Assembly (NCBI GenBank): GCA_036804505.1
Contig: DAIRSI010000005.1
Location: forward strand, 75,497-139,496
Source: Phocaeicola_A sp036804505
Lineage (GTDB): Bacteria > Bacteroidota > Bacteroidia > Bacteroidales > Bacteroidaceae
Length of the DNA: 64,000 bases
Direction: 5' to 3'
Position 1 is the stretch's first letter; each line of letters opens with the position of its first letter. The notes beneath the pieces are model-generated. The model did not search any database. It saw nothing but the letters and a program-made list of their open reading frames with translations, and had not been told where the DNA came from. Of the stretch, positions 44,846-54,779 are shown one piece after another. Both the position numbers and the translations under genes were made by a program.

Positions 44846-46290
44846 ATAATGAAACAACCCACATCATGCAAGGATTCGAAAGAAGCCGTGCCCTCTCCCT
44901 CATGTTCGAAGCTTGCCTCAATGCCGCTATGAAAGACGGTTTTGATGATACAACAGAAGACGGAATCAAATTACTGCTTGTAAATGTAGGCAAACGCTGT
45001 TACGATAGTGAAATACCTGAAGAAGAAGCCATCAAATGGGCCATGATTCACCTCATGGATCTCCAAAGAAAAGAAGATATTGAAAGTACCATCCACAATA
45101 CCTATTCCCTACGCACAGGAAAATACGGCAAAGGAGTAGGATTTCCGAGAGAGCAACAACTTGCCTACCAGACAGAAGAATTCCTGAACCGAAGATATGT
45201 ATTCCGCTACAACACCATGCGTATGGGCAACGAATGCCGTGAGTTACGCTCTGCAAAATTGGATTTCCAACCTCTCACGGAGCGCATGATAAACGGAATG
45301 GCTATCCGCGCACATAAGGAAGGCATTCCTGTATGGGACAAGGACATCAACCGCTTTCTGAAGTCAGACTTCATCAAATCTTTCTCTCCTTTGGAAGATT
45401 ATCTCAGTCATTTGCCCAAATGGGACGGACGCGACCGCATCCATGCATTGGCAGCCACCATTCCTACACGACATCCTCTATGGGAAAATCTGTTCTATAA
45501 ATGGTTCCTTTCCATGGTTGCCCATTGGCGCGAAGACAATCAAAAATATGCCAACAGCATCTCTCCCTTGCTCATCGGTCCCCAAGGTTGTGGAAAAAGT
45601 ACCTGGTGTGCCAATCTGCTCCCTCCTCAACTTCGGGATTATTACACGGACAGCCTCGACCTCAGCAGCAAACGAAAAGCTGAACTTTGCCTAACCCGTT
45701 TCGGTCTCATCAACTTCGATGAGTTCGATTCAATTTCCCTCAATCAGCAAGCCTATCTGAAACACATCCTGCAGAAAGCTGTGATAAAAACGGCAGCCCC
45801 TTATCAAAGTACCGTACAGAGCATGCGTCGTTATGCATCCTTCATCGGTACCAGCAACAATTCCGATCTGCTAAGCGACCCGACAGGAAGCCGCCGTTTC
45901 ATCTGTGTTGAAATTGAAGATGCCATCAAAACAGAGAAACCCATCAATTACGAACAACTCTATGCCCAGGCTGTTCATGCTTTAGTGAACGAAGAAAAAT
46001 ACTGGTTCACACCCGAAGAAGAAAAGCTCACCATGGAACAAAATGAATCTTTTCATAAACAAGATGTGGAAGAACAACTGTTCCTGCAATACTTTGACAC
46101 CCCAAGAATGAACGAGCCCGGAGAATGGATGCTGGCAGTACAGATTTTCAGCACCCTCCGCTCCCTCTCCAAAATGAACTTGGGCAACAAGCGTTGCAAC
46201 ATGTTCGGACGCATACTAAAAAAACACTGCAAAGCTACCAAACAATGCAGCCAAGGCATACTTTACTGGGTGCAAGAAAGAGAAAAATAA
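44842..46290 (+). CDS. VapE/VirE-domain ATPase with DUF3874-like C-terminus
   Basis: A 482-residue SF3-like ATPase. The central VapE domain has WDGRDRIHALA, Walker A GPQGCGKST (246-254), and FGLINFDEFD as Walker B. FIGTSNNSDLLSDPTGSRRFICVE is the typical family segment. The last 80 residues resemble DUF3874. Relatives in mobile elements often have an N-terminal primase; here the first 100 residues are helical and show no primase motif, so this is the short form. It may remodel or replicate DNA of an element, or serve in defence. Ends at a strong terminator. Confidence 0.9.
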   Translation: MNNETTHIMQGFERSRALSLMFEACLNAAMKDGFDDTTEDGIKLLLVNVGKRCYDSEIPEEEAIKWAMIHLMDLQRKEDIESTIHNTYSLRTGKYGKGVGFPREQQLAYQTEEFLNRRYVFRYNTMRMGNECRELRSAKLDFQPLTERMINGMAIRAHKEGIPVWDKDINRFLKSDFIKSFSPLEDYLSHLPKWDGRDRIHALAATIPTRHPLWENLFYKWFLSMVAHWREDNQKYANSISPLLIGPQGCGKSTWCANLLPPQLRDYYTDSLDLSSKRKAELCLTRFGLINFDEFDSISLNQQAYLKHILQKAVIKTAAPYQSTVQSMRRYASFIGTSNNSDLLSDPTGSRRFICVEIEDAIKTEKPINYEQLYAQAVHALVNEEKYWFTPEEEKLTMEQNESFHKQDVEEQLFLQYFDTPRMNEPGEWMLAVQIFSTLRSLSKMNLGNKRCNMFGRILKKHCKATKQCSQGILYWVQEREK

Positions 46291-46297
46291 AGCACAA

Positions 46298-46340
46298 AAA
46301 AAGTTGGAATGCTCTATCACGCTGAGCATTCTAACTTTTT
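46298..46340. terminator. Terminator hairpin containing CATTCYAAC repeats
   Basis: A 17-bp stem with one mismatch (AAAAAGTTGGAATGCTC / GAGCATTCTAACTTTTT), 9-nt loop, A- and T-runs on both sides. It contains two of the 9-mers found upstream of the HU-like gene; a third copy follows at 46374-46382. Confidence 0.85.
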
Positions 46341-46421
46341 ATATATCTGACATACAGATGATTGATGCAAAAAGTTGGAATGAGAATGTGTTTTTACAAA
46401 ATAATGTTGCGGAACAATTCA

Positions 46422-48923
46422 CTATTTATTCACAACAAAATCCCGAATCTGGCACTCTCCCTTTTCCATGCGCACTGTAAGCGTATGCTGCTTGTCCGAT
46501 AATTCCGTTGCAAACATATATACCCAAGGAAGATACAGACTTTTGCTCCAAGCCGTATAGGTGTTCAGCTTTTTAAAAGACTCCCCATCTATACTGTATT
46601 GCAAGGTTGCCGCCTGAGGTCCGGCAACACAAAAGATGCCGACAGCTTGCCCTTTGAAACTGAATTGAAATGATGAACCGGCTTTGTTGGCTTCCAACAT
46701 AGGCACATGAACAAAACCGCCACGAGTCCCGACCTTGGCATCAGCAGGAGTCCAATCGGTAACCAACCTGAAACCTTTCAGATTCTTTGCTTCCTTAATG
46801 CTGCGGAGTTCTCCTTTCTCATAATTGGATTCATCCAAAGGATACTGGGGAACCGCATGTTTAACAGACAAGAGTTTTTCTACCGATTTCGTTTCTTCAT
46901 CGAACAAGCGGTTGATTGTTGCAGTATAATATTTATGCCCGTTCCAAACCGGATGGGTTCCTCCGAATTCTTTCCAGGTAAATTCTCCGGCACTCATCCG
47001 TTCGGCTATCTCTTGAGCCAAATTGATGGAAGTGATATGATAATGATTTGCCACGCGTTCATGATTCATAATGACATCCGGTTGTTGCTTCTCCTGAAAT
47101 AGCGGAATGAAAGGGTCGTAAATAAAATGAAGCATCACAACATCCATATTCGGATTTGCTTGCAGGGCATGGCGCACAATTCCTTCCATCCCTCTGACTT
47201 GCTCTTTGGGCTTGAAACCGTTTGTGTCATCATTGACAGCAGCTTCCACAAACAGAAGATCGGGCGTTCCTTTGGACAACACGTCTTTCTCGAAACGGAA
47301 GGCATGAGGGGTGGATCCTGTCGATGAAATACCGGCATCGATAAATGTGAAGTGAGTATAAGGAAATCTCTGCTGCAAATCTTCCTTTATCATGTCTCTC
47401 CATCCTTTCATCTCGGTGATGGAACCTCCCAAAAATGCCACGCATCCTTGTTTCTCCTTGATGAACCGATAGAACGCATTGGTCAGACTTCCGCGGTAAT
47501 TGATATGCTGCATTGCCGTATAACCTTCCTGATAGCGGATAATGAAATCTACAATAGGTTCCGGATTCTCCAGACTATGAGGGTGATGTCCACATCCTTT
47601 TTTCAAAATCAACTCTACTACCCCGCCCATTTCCTGGTAGGCATCACGAATCTTTTTCATATTTTCTTCATACGGAACATCCGTATCGCTATCGCCACAT
47701 ACCGCGATGATAGGTATATGAGCATCCTTCAACTTTTCCAGCTTATAAATAGCATTCCCTTGGAAATGACTGTCGACCTCATTGTCCTTCAAATTCCATT
47801 CTTTCAAAAATCCATTCCAAAGAGTGGTATCCTTACGACTGGGCCAACTCTGTATGTCGCATACCGGAGCGTCCACATACATACATGCAATCTTATCCGC
47901 ATTCTGAGCTGCCCAATTGAAAGCAAAATATCCGCCTCGGCTGAAACCTTCCAGAGTAACCTTTGGAGAAAGATGATAATACCGACACATCACATTGTAA
48001 AAATCGGTTCCCAACCTCACAGCACGAGGACTTCCATATAAATGAGTCAAATCATAATAAGCCACATGAAATCCTTTTTCCAGCAAAGCCTTATCAACAG
48101 AAGCAAATGCACCGAAAAATGCAGGACGCCAAATCCATGGACGTCCAGACGCTTCTTTTTGAGGGGCGACAACTATAGCATCGCGTCCGTTGTAAGTAAA
48201 ATCATAACGGTCAAAACCTTCCCAAGTAGTTTTTTTCCCGGGAAAAGCCTGCTGGGAATTATATGTATCAGCTTTTTTACCCGTCAGAACATGATAGATG
48301 ACGCCGGCAATCTTTATAGCCCCTTCTTCATTAGGATGTACATGATCAGGAAAATCCTGAGGATAAGGAAATAAATCAGTATGTAAATCTATTATATGAG
48401 TTTTCTTTTCTTTTGCAACCTTACGGATTATAGGAATAATATAGTGTGTAATTACACTGTCATTGATACCCCATTGTATCTTTGTGGCCGGGACCGGTAA
48501 ACAAAGATAAATCTTCGGCTTGGAAGGCAAAGCCTGGAAAGCATCGACCATTTCCTCCAGATTTTCTTTAAATTCTTTTCCGTATCTCCAGTTCTGCGGC
48601 TTACTATCATTGGTCCCGAGTTTTATTGTAACGATATCCGGAAGAAAATTCTGGGCATCTCGATACATTCTCTCATGCATATAAGGATAATCTCCTCTAT
48701 TCAGCAAAGTACGTCCACTCACTCCGAAATTACGAACATCATAATCTTTCCCCAGAAGTTGCTGTAATACTCCCGGATAACTGTTCTGGAACTCATTTTT
48801 GACACCGATACCCTGCGTGATACTGTTCCCAATACATGCCACTCGTATCGCCTTTTTTTCTTGTGCCGATACTGATATACAGATAAAAAAGAGACTAAGT
48901 AATAAGAATTGAATGCGTTTCAT
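46422..48923 (-). CDS. Exported three-domain esterase: SGNH - alpha/beta hydrolase - SGNH
   Basis: An 833-residue exported protein (signal peptide ends CISVSA). Residues ~27-215 form a GDSL/SGNH hydrolase (GNSITQG, GVSGRT, GTND, HPNEEG). Residues ~235-470 form an alpha/beta hydrolase (GFSRGGYFAFNWA as nucleophile elbow, GDSDTDVPYE, GCGHHPH). Residues ~480-690 form a second SGNH unit (GGSITEMKGW, GISSTGS, AVNDDTNG, GTHPVWNG). A beta-rich C-terminal domain follows. It likely removes several ester groups from one complex glycan such as pectin. It is followed on the same strand by nothing else; the GH29 gene lies 93 nt upstream. Confidence 0.9.
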   Translation of the reverse strand: MKRIQFLLLSLFFICISVSAQEKKAIRVACIGNSITQGIGVKNEFQNSYPGVLQQLLGKDYDVRNFGVSGRTLLNRGDYPYMHERMYRDAQNFLPDIVTIKLGTNDSKPQNWRYGKEFKENLEEMVDAFQALPSKPKIYLCLPVPATKIQWGINDSVITHYIIPIIRKVAKEKKTHIIDLHTDLFPYPQDFPDHVHPNEEGAIKIAGVIYHVLTGKKADTYNSQQAFPGKKTTWEGFDRYDFTYNGRDAIVVAPQKEASGRPWIWRPAFFGAFASVDKALLEKGFHVAYYDLTHLYGSPRAVRLGTDFYNVMCRYYHLSPKVTLEGFSRGGYFAFNWAAQNADKIACMYVDAPVCDIQSWPSRKDTTLWNGFLKEWNLKDNEVDSHFQGNAIYKLEKLKDAHIPIIAVCGDSDTDVPYEENMKKIRDAYQEMGGVVELILKKGCGHHPHSLENPEPIVDFIIRYQEGYTAMQHINYRGSLTNAFYRFIKEKQGCVAFLGGSITEMKGWRDMIKEDLQQRFPYTHFTFIDAGISSTGSTPHAFRFEKDVLSKGTPDLLFVEAAVNDDTNGFKPKEQVRGMEGIVRHALQANPNMDVVMLHFIYDPFIPLFQEKQQPDVIMNHERVANHYHITSINLAQEIAERMSAGEFTWKEFGGTHPVWNGHKYYTATINRLFDEETKSVEKLLSVKHAVPQYPLDESNYEKGELRSIKEAKNLKGFRLVTDWTPADAKVGTRGGFVHVPMLEANKAGSSFQFSFKGQAVGIFCVAGPQAATLQYSIDGESFKKLNTYTAWSKSLYLPWVYMFATELSDKQHTLTVRMEKGECQIRDFVVNK

Positions 48924-49016
48924 ATTGTATTAATAAATATATGTTTAAAGTTACTACAATAGATTATTAAACAATCTATTTTCTCTATTACAAAAACATT
49001 ATTTAACCATCTCATT

Positions 49017-50396
49017 CTATTCAATGCAATATGCACCAAATTCTATGATATCGGGAGTGGCCAGTGATTGTATGACCGACAGGCGAAGCCTATCTGTTGT
49101 TACCGTTTTAAATCTTTCTATGCGTTTGTGGCCTACTGATTCTCCTTTACAAAGTAGCTGCCATTTTCCTCCAACCAAAGCTTCCACCTTATATTGACGA
49201 ATTCGTTCTCCCTTTGCAATGTTTTCTTGAATAACACAGCAATCGATTCCGCTCTTCCTGCCCAAATTCAATGTCAGCACTTTCTTTTGTCCGGATGTTT
49301 GTGCCAAAGGGTTTGAATATTCTTTTCGAATCTCATCTCCCCATTCTTGTAATCTCCGGACATCACCATCGGGTATCAATCCTGAAGGATCGGGAGTGAG
49401 CCCCATGATCAATGTAGCATTCCGTCCAATGGATTTATCGTATATGCTCATTAACTTATCAAGAGAAAGAATATTATTTTCATCTCCTGGTTCCCAAAAC
49501 CATTCATGGCGGCTGTTGGAACCTCTCAGAGGCGTATCGGCCATAGCCGGTACCCAATACTTTCCGTCCTTGTCTCCATGTTTCAGAAGTTCGATTTGTG
49601 CCTCATTGGATTCCAATGTTTTATCATGCGAAGCAGGAACAGGAAATGTAGACCAGCAGGGATATCCCACCGTGCCTGACTCAGAACCGCCCCAACGCAA
49701 GTCGGCGCGTTTCACGTTATGATAAAACAGACATTCCGGCTGATACTTATTGACAATAGGTTCCACATCCGGTCCGTCTCCTTCGGGATCATCGGCACCA
49801 CCATCAAACCAAATCATAAAAAGTTTTCCATAGCGTGTGCAAAGCTCCGTGACCATCTTCTCACAATAGCGTTTATACCAAGCCTGTCGGTTGCGGGCAA
49901 AATCTGTTCCGCCTTCTGCCTTGAAATTATGAATACCCAAAAGAGAATTCCACCGTATACCGACATAGATGCCGGGCTGCAAACCGTATTTTCTGCATGA
50001 ATTGACAAAATCCCTGACAATATCCCCTTTCCCTTCACGCCACTTCACGGCTTTCAGACAATAGGGATTCACATCACTTTGCCAAAGGCCAAATCCTGTT
50101 TCGTGTGTGGCCGTGAGAATTGCAAACTTGGCACCGGCAGTTTTCGCAGCTTGAATCCATTGGTCCGTATTCAATTTCATAGGATTGAATATATTATAAT
50201 CTTCAATGGGTTCTATCCTATTTTTTGCCTGATTATAGCGTTCTCCATCGAAGACATGAAGATCATAATGAAAAACAACCCCCATCTCAGCATCATGCCA
50301 TTTCAACTGATGCGGTTTGGGAACCGTAATATTCTGGGCAATAACGAAAGGAAAAAACAAACATGACAATGCAATAATTAAAAGTTTTCTTTTCAT
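49017..50396 (-). CDS. Alpha-L-fucosidase-like glycosidase, GH29
   Basis: A 459-residue exported enzyme (signal peptide 1-20, ends VIAQ). GH29 barrel: MGVVFHYDLHVFDG, AKFAILTATHETGFGLW, then MIWFDGGADD with the likely nucleophile Asp198. A C-terminal beta-sandwich (from about 365) resembles a F5/8-type or related carbohydrate-binding domain. It lies 93 nt upstream of the three-domain esterase gene and probably shares an operon and substrate with it. The exact fucoside is unknown. Confidence 0.92.
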   Translation of the reverse strand: MKRKLLIIALSCLFFPFVIAQNITVPKPHQLKWHDAEMGVVFHYDLHVFDGERYNQAKNRIEPIEDYNIFNPMKLNTDQWIQAAKTAGAKFAILTATHETGFGLWQSDVNPYCLKAVKWREGKGDIVRDFVNSCRKYGLQPGIYVGIRWNSLLGIHNFKAEGGTDFARNRQAWYKRYCEKMVTELCTRYGKLFMIWFDGGADDPEGDGPDVEPIVNKYQPECLFYHNVKRADLRWGGSESGTVGYPCWSTFPVPASHDKTLESNEAQIELLKHGDKDGKYWVPAMADTPLRGSNSRHEWFWEPGDENNILSLDKLMSIYDKSIGRNATLIMGLTPDPSGLIPDGDVRRLQEWGDEIRKEYSNPLAQTSGQKKVLTLNLGRKSGIDCCVIQENIAKGERIRQYKVEALVGGKWQLLCKGESVGHKRIERFKTVTTDRLRLSVIQSLATPDIIEFGAYCIE

Positions 50397-50485
50397 TCTG
50401 TTCTATATGGAATTATTCATTAAGTAAACCGCAACAAAAATAATATATAAAAAATAAAACAGACAATAATTTCATGAAAAGTTCA

Positions 50486-50493
50486 TACATTTG
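50486..50493 (+). promoter_or_regulatory. -7 promoter element of the M60 peptidase gene
   Basis: TACATTTG matches TAnnTTTG and lies 38 nt before the ATG at 50531. It places the gene start at 50531 rather than at the earlier in-frame ATG at 50474, which is upstream of the promoter. Confidence 0.6.
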
Positions 50494-50530
50494 CAGACAA
50501 ATTACAACAATAAGAACCTTAAAGAATAAT

Positions 50531-52375
50531 ATGAGAAAAAAACTACTATACCTTTTGTTCGCGGTACTGGCCTTTTCGGCTTGTAACAAAGAGAATGAAG
50601 CCAATGATAATTCGGATAACACTCAGACCGTCAACCCTGTAAATTACAGCGAACTTTTTCAAGATGCTTTATGCACCAAGTTGAAATCAGGGATAAATGA
50701 AAAAACAATTGCTGCATGCAGTGATACTACTTTCAGGAAAGCAGCGATGGAAATGCTAAAAGGTACCTACCAGACCGAATATCGTATTGCCGAATTCAAA
50801 GCTTATCCCAATCCACAATTGCAAGCCAGCAGTAATAAAACGACACCTTACAGTTTGCTGGACAATCCTACAGGAATATCCGTATCAACCGGCAGCAACC
50901 TTATCGTAATGGTCGACAATACGTATGGATACAAAATAAACTTGCGAATACAAAATTTGAACAGCGAAAAGGATGGTTACGGAGGTGATTCATATCCATT
51001 ATCAGCCGGCCTCAATAGAATTTCCGTAAAAAAAGGCGGATTGGTTTATGTCATCTACCAGACATCAACCCTGGATGATTCCAATGCATTACCCGTAAAA
51101 ATGCATTTTGTATCGGCCAATGTCAACGGATATTACGAGCTGAACAAGGACAGAGGAAATTGGAATGCAAAAATAAACAAAGCAACAGACAAATATTTTG
51201 ATGTAGTGGGCAATTATGCTCATCTTACTTTCGAGACAGCCGATCTCAAAAAATACGATGGAGAACAATTAATACAGGCTTTTGACAGCATTGTCCATCA
51301 CGAACAAATCTTTCTGGGACTGAAAAAGTACAATAAGATGTTCCGAAACCGTATGTACTTGAACGTAATGTATACCGATGGTGCCTGGATGTATTCCACC
51401 AGCTATCATACGGCATATCATAAAAACACAATGACGGCCTTGTGTAATCCGACAAAATTACTCACAAGCGACTGCTGGGGACCGGCCCATGAAATCGGGC
51501 ATTCCAACCAGACCCGTCCCGGATTGAAATGGCTGGGAACCACAGAGGTCACGACCAACATCATGTCGGAATACATCCAAACTACCGTTTTCGGACAACC
51601 ATCACGCATCCAGACTGAAGATATGGGTAAAAACTACCGTAACCGTTACTCAAAAGCATGGAACAGCATCGTAGTAGCTCAAAGTCCTATTTCGCGTTTT
51701 CAAAGTATTGGCGACGGAGCCGAAGTCTATAGTAGCGATGTATTTTGCAAACTGGTCCCATTCTGGCAATTACAGCTATACTTCGGCAATGCACTGGAAA
51801 AGACTCCTTTACAGACAAAAGATTTTGGAGGATTCTATCCGGATGTTTACGAATACATCCGTACTCATGCCAATTTAAGTACACCGGGAGAACAACAAAC
51901 GGAATTTGTCTATATCTGTAGTTTGATTTCGGGATATAATCTGATAGATTTCTTCACGAAATGGGGCTTCCTTACCCCCATCAACATAACAGTCAATGAT
52001 TATGGTACGGGAACGATGGAAGTAACACAAACCCGAATTGATGAAATAAAAAACAGAATAAACGCCTTGATTCTACCCAAGCCGGATGTTGCGCTTGAAT
52101 ACATTTCGGATGCTACATGGAAACTATATCAAAAAAAGCCTGAAGTTATCAAGGGATCATCATCAAGAAACGGTAACAGAATAACCCTCAGCGGATGGCA
52201 AAATGCTGTAGCTTATGAAATAACCGATGCAAACAAGAAACTGTTATTCGTATCCTCCGGGATAAATACAGCCTCATCAACCGCCTGGTTTGAGCTACCT
52301 TTCGAATGGAACAACACATACAAGATATTTGCTGTAGCAGCCAATGGTAATAGAACAGAAATAGTTCTCAATTAA
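50531..52375 (+). CDS. M60 (enhancin-like) family metallopeptidase lipoprotein
   Basis: A 614-residue surface or periplasmic lipoprotein, lipobox LAFSAC with Cys18. Residues ~60-180 form an N-terminal beta domain. The zinc peptidase has HEIGH at 320-324, followed after about 14 residues by Glu in TTEVTTNIMSEYI, the M60 arrangement. A C-terminal beta domain ends the protein. M60 enzymes of gut Bacteroidales cut mucin-type O-glycoproteins, so host mucin is a plausible substrate. The gene is alone on its strand and ends at a terminator. Confidence 0.93.
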   Translation: MRKKLLYLLFAVLAFSACNKENEANDNSDNTQTVNPVNYSELFQDALCTKLKSGINEKTIAACSDTTFRKAAMEMLKGTYQTEYRIAEFKAYPNPQLQASSNKTTPYSLLDNPTGISVSTGSNLIVMVDNTYGYKINLRIQNLNSEKDGYGGDSYPLSAGLNRISVKKGGLVYVIYQTSTLDDSNALPVKMHFVSANVNGYYELNKDRGNWNAKINKATDKYFDVVGNYAHLTFETADLKKYDGEQLIQAFDSIVHHEQIFLGLKKYNKMFRNRMYLNVMYTDGAWMYSTSYHTAYHKNTMTALCNPTKLLTSDCWGPAHEIGHSNQTRPGLKWLGTTEVTTNIMSEYIQTTVFGQPSRIQTEDMGKNYRNRYSKAWNSIVVAQSPISRFQSIGDGAEVYSSDVFCKLVPFWQLQLYFGNALEKTPLQTKDFGGFYPDVYEYIRTHANLSTPGEQQTEFVYICSLISGYNLIDFFTKWGFLTPINITVNDYGTGTMEVTQTRIDEIKNRINALILPKPDVALEYISDATWKLYQKKPEVIKGSSSRNGNRITLSGWQNAVAYEITDANKKLLFVSSGINTASSTAWFELPFEWNNTYKIFAVAANGNRTEIVLN

Positions 52376-52399
52376 AAAGACTACTGACAGCATTGAAAA

Positions 52400-52446
52400 A
52401 ATGGCATTCCTTCGAATCTGTAATCGGAAGAATGCCATTAATTTTT
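52400..52446. terminator. Rho-independent terminator, bidirectional
   Basis: Stem AATGGCATTC / GAATGCCATT extended by weaker pairs, then a T5 run; A-run on the left. Lies between the M60 gene and the convergent S9 peptidase gene. Confidence 0.8.
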
Positions 52447-52451
52447 ACAAT

Positions 52452-54566
52452 TTATTTCTGAGGGTTCATCCCTATGTTATACATAATAAAGGAATAAATA
52501 TCTGCCTGTTCCTCAAGCATCTTACCCATCGGCTTCCCGCTGCCGTGCCCGGCTTTGCTGTCAATACGGATGAGAGTCGGGTTAGGACCCGCATTGCATT
52601 CCTGCAATCGTGCGGCAAATTTGAATGAATGAGCAGGTACAACACGGTCATCATGATCGGCCGTAGTTACCAAAGTTGCCGGATAACGCGTCCCAGGCTT
52701 CAAATTGTGTAAAGGCGAATAACCTTTCAAATATTCGAACATTTCCTTGCTATCGGCGCTTGTTCCATAATCGCTTGCCCAGTTCCAACCAATGGTGAAC
52801 TTGTGATAACGCAACATATCCATCACACCAACTTGTGCAATAGCTACTTTATATAAATCCGGACGTTGAGTGAGACATGCACCTACCAACAATCCTCCAT
52901 TGGAACCTCCCATAATAGCCGTTTTAGTCTTGTTAGTGTACTTGTTGGCTATGAGATATTCGGCCGCTGCAATGAAATCATCAAATACGTTCTGCTTGTT
53001 CATTTTTGTTCCAGCCTGATGCCAAGCTTCACCGTATTCGTTGCCACCACGAAGATTGACCATTACATAAATACCTCCATTGTCAATAAAAGGAAGTCTT
53101 GAAGAAGAAAAATATGGAGACATACTGATGGCAAAGCCTCCGTAACCATAAATCAAAACAGGATTCTTTCCATCTCTTTTCATTCCTTTTTTATAAGTAA
53201 GAAACATAGGAATCTTTGTTCCATCCTTGCTTGTATAGAAGACTTGTTCGGTTACATAATCCTCTGGACGAAAAGCTGTTTTTGGTGAGCGATACAGATT
53301 GCTGGTATTGCTATCAATATCATATTTATAAATTAATCCGGGAATGGTAAAAGAATCGAAACTATAGAAACAATCTTTCTCGTCTTTTTCTCCGCTGAAA
53401 GCAACAGAACCCAAAGACGGGAGCTTTATCTCTGTTTGCAACTTTCCTTCCAATGAATAAACGAAAGCATGATCGGCTGCATCCTTGCTGTATGTCAGGA
53501 ACAGTTTTCCACCGATGACTGCTGAACCCGACAAAACATTTTGTGTCTCAGGAACAAGCATCTGCCAGTTTTTTATATCAGGCTGATTGATATCGGCAAC
53601 CATAATACAACCTTTGGGGGCTTTATAATTTGTAGACAGATAGATTTTTGATCCGATTGCTTCTATCGGAGCATACAAGTGATTCATATCAGATGTCATG
53701 GGTTGAAATTCCGAATCCGGCTTTGTCAAATCCTTAATGTAAAGGTTGTTGCCACTACCTTCTCCGCTTTCAGTAAGAAACATGACTGTTTCTTCCTTAT
53801 TCAAATCCACTCCGTAGAAACGCTTGGGATGTTCAGCGTTTTGATAAATCAGCTTGTCTTCAGATTGTGGAGTACCAATTTTATGATAATAGATCTTATG
53901 ACCTTCGTTTACATTGGAAAACTCTTTCCCTTTTACAGGAGCATCATAAGCACTGTAATAAAATCCGTCACCGTGCCAAGATGCACCGGTAAATTTAGCC
54001 CACAGGATATGGTCATTGAGCAACTTGTTCGATGATAAATCAATGACATAAATCTCCTGCCAATCGGAACCGCTTCGCGAAATGGTGTAGGCAGCATATT
54101 TGCCATTCCTTGAGAAACTCAAACCTGTCAAAGCAACCGTACCATCAGATGAAAGCGTATTGGGATCCAAAAAGACACGAGATTCTCCATCAAGAGCATC
54201 TTGAACATAAATCACACTTTGATTCTGAAGTCCGTCATTTTTATAGTAATAATATTTCCCGTTTTTCTTGAAAGGGGCTCTGATCTTTTCATAATTTGCC
54301 ACTTCCGTAAGACGTTTCAGGAGATTGCTCCTGAAGGGGATTCGACCAAGATAATCATTGGTCAGCTTGTTTTCCGTTTTCACCCATTGAGCGGTAGCCG
54401 CACTTGTATCATTTTCCAACCAACGATAAGGATCGGACACTTTCACGCCAAAATACTCATCTACTGTATTTCCCTTCACAGTCTTGGGATATTTCAACTT
54501 GGATGTCTGAGCCAAACAATTCATGGCTGCCAAACTTAGAGTGATAGTCATTAATAAAATTTTCAT
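52452..54566 (-). CDS. Prolyl oligopeptidase, S9A family
   Basis: A 704-residue serine peptidase with a signal peptide (1-19, ends NCLAQ). The beta-propeller domain (about 75-410) precedes the catalytic alpha/beta hydrolase. Nucleophile Ser is in GGSNGGLL (near 555), DHDDRV carries the Asp, and KAGHGSG carries the His. The N-terminus has KTVKGNTVDEYFGVKVSDPYRWLE, the family hallmark. It cuts short peptides after proline in the periplasm. Monocistronic. Confidence 0.95.
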   Translation of the reverse strand: MKILLMTITLSLAAMNCLAQTSKLKYPKTVKGNTVDEYFGVKVSDPYRWLENDTSAATAQWVKTENKLTNDYLGRIPFRSNLLKRLTEVANYEKIRAPFKKNGKYYYYKNDGLQNQSVIYVQDALDGESRVFLDPNTLSSDGTVALTGLSFSRNGKYAAYTISRSGSDWQEIYVIDLSSNKLLNDHILWAKFTGASWHGDGFYYSAYDAPVKGKEFSNVNEGHKIYYHKIGTPQSEDKLIYQNAEHPKRFYGVDLNKEETVMFLTESGEGSGNNLYIKDLTKPDSEFQPMTSDMNHLYAPIEAIGSKIYLSTNYKAPKGCIMVADINQPDIKNWQMLVPETQNVLSGSAVIGGKLFLTYSKDAADHAFVYSLEGKLQTEIKLPSLGSVAFSGEKDEKDCFYSFDSFTIPGLIYKYDIDSNTSNLYRSPKTAFRPEDYVTEQVFYTSKDGTKIPMFLTYKKGMKRDGKNPVLIYGYGGFAISMSPYFSSSRLPFIDNGGIYVMVNLRGGNEYGEAWHQAGTKMNKQNVFDDFIAAAEYLIANKYTNKTKTAIMGGSNGGLLVGACLTQRPDLYKVAIAQVGVMDMLRYHKFTIGWNWASDYGTSADSKEMFEYLKGYSPLHNLKPGTRYPATLVTTADHDDRVVPAHSFKFAARLQECNAGPNPTLIRIDSKAGHGSGKPMGKMLEEQADIYSFIMYNIGMNPQK

Positions 54567-54741
54567 TTTGTTTCATTTAGATTTACTTGTGACAAAAATA
54601 AGAAAAAAGACTCGGTTTATCACAATAAACATACATGAATTTATTATTCTTCAAAAGTCGAAAGAGATGAGATGTCTATTGACACAACTGCTTTTGTATT
54701 TCTTTAAGGATACATCTTTATCGCTTTTTCATAAATTGTAA

Positions 54742-54749
54742 TATATTTG
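54742..54749 (+). promoter_or_regulatory. -7 promoter element of the histidine kinase gene
   Basis: TATATTTG, full match to TAnnTTTG, 31 nt before the ATG at 54780. The kinase-activator pair is therefore likely made from a normal housekeeping-type promoter, while its target has a sigma-54 promoter. Confidence 0.5.
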
Positions 54750-54779
54750 TAGAATTGTTGAACAATTAAAGAATTATCA

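Noticed and set aside
50474..50530. Earlier start of the M60 peptidase
   Set aside because: The promoter element TACATTTG lies inside this stretch, and the lipoprotein signal starts at 50531.
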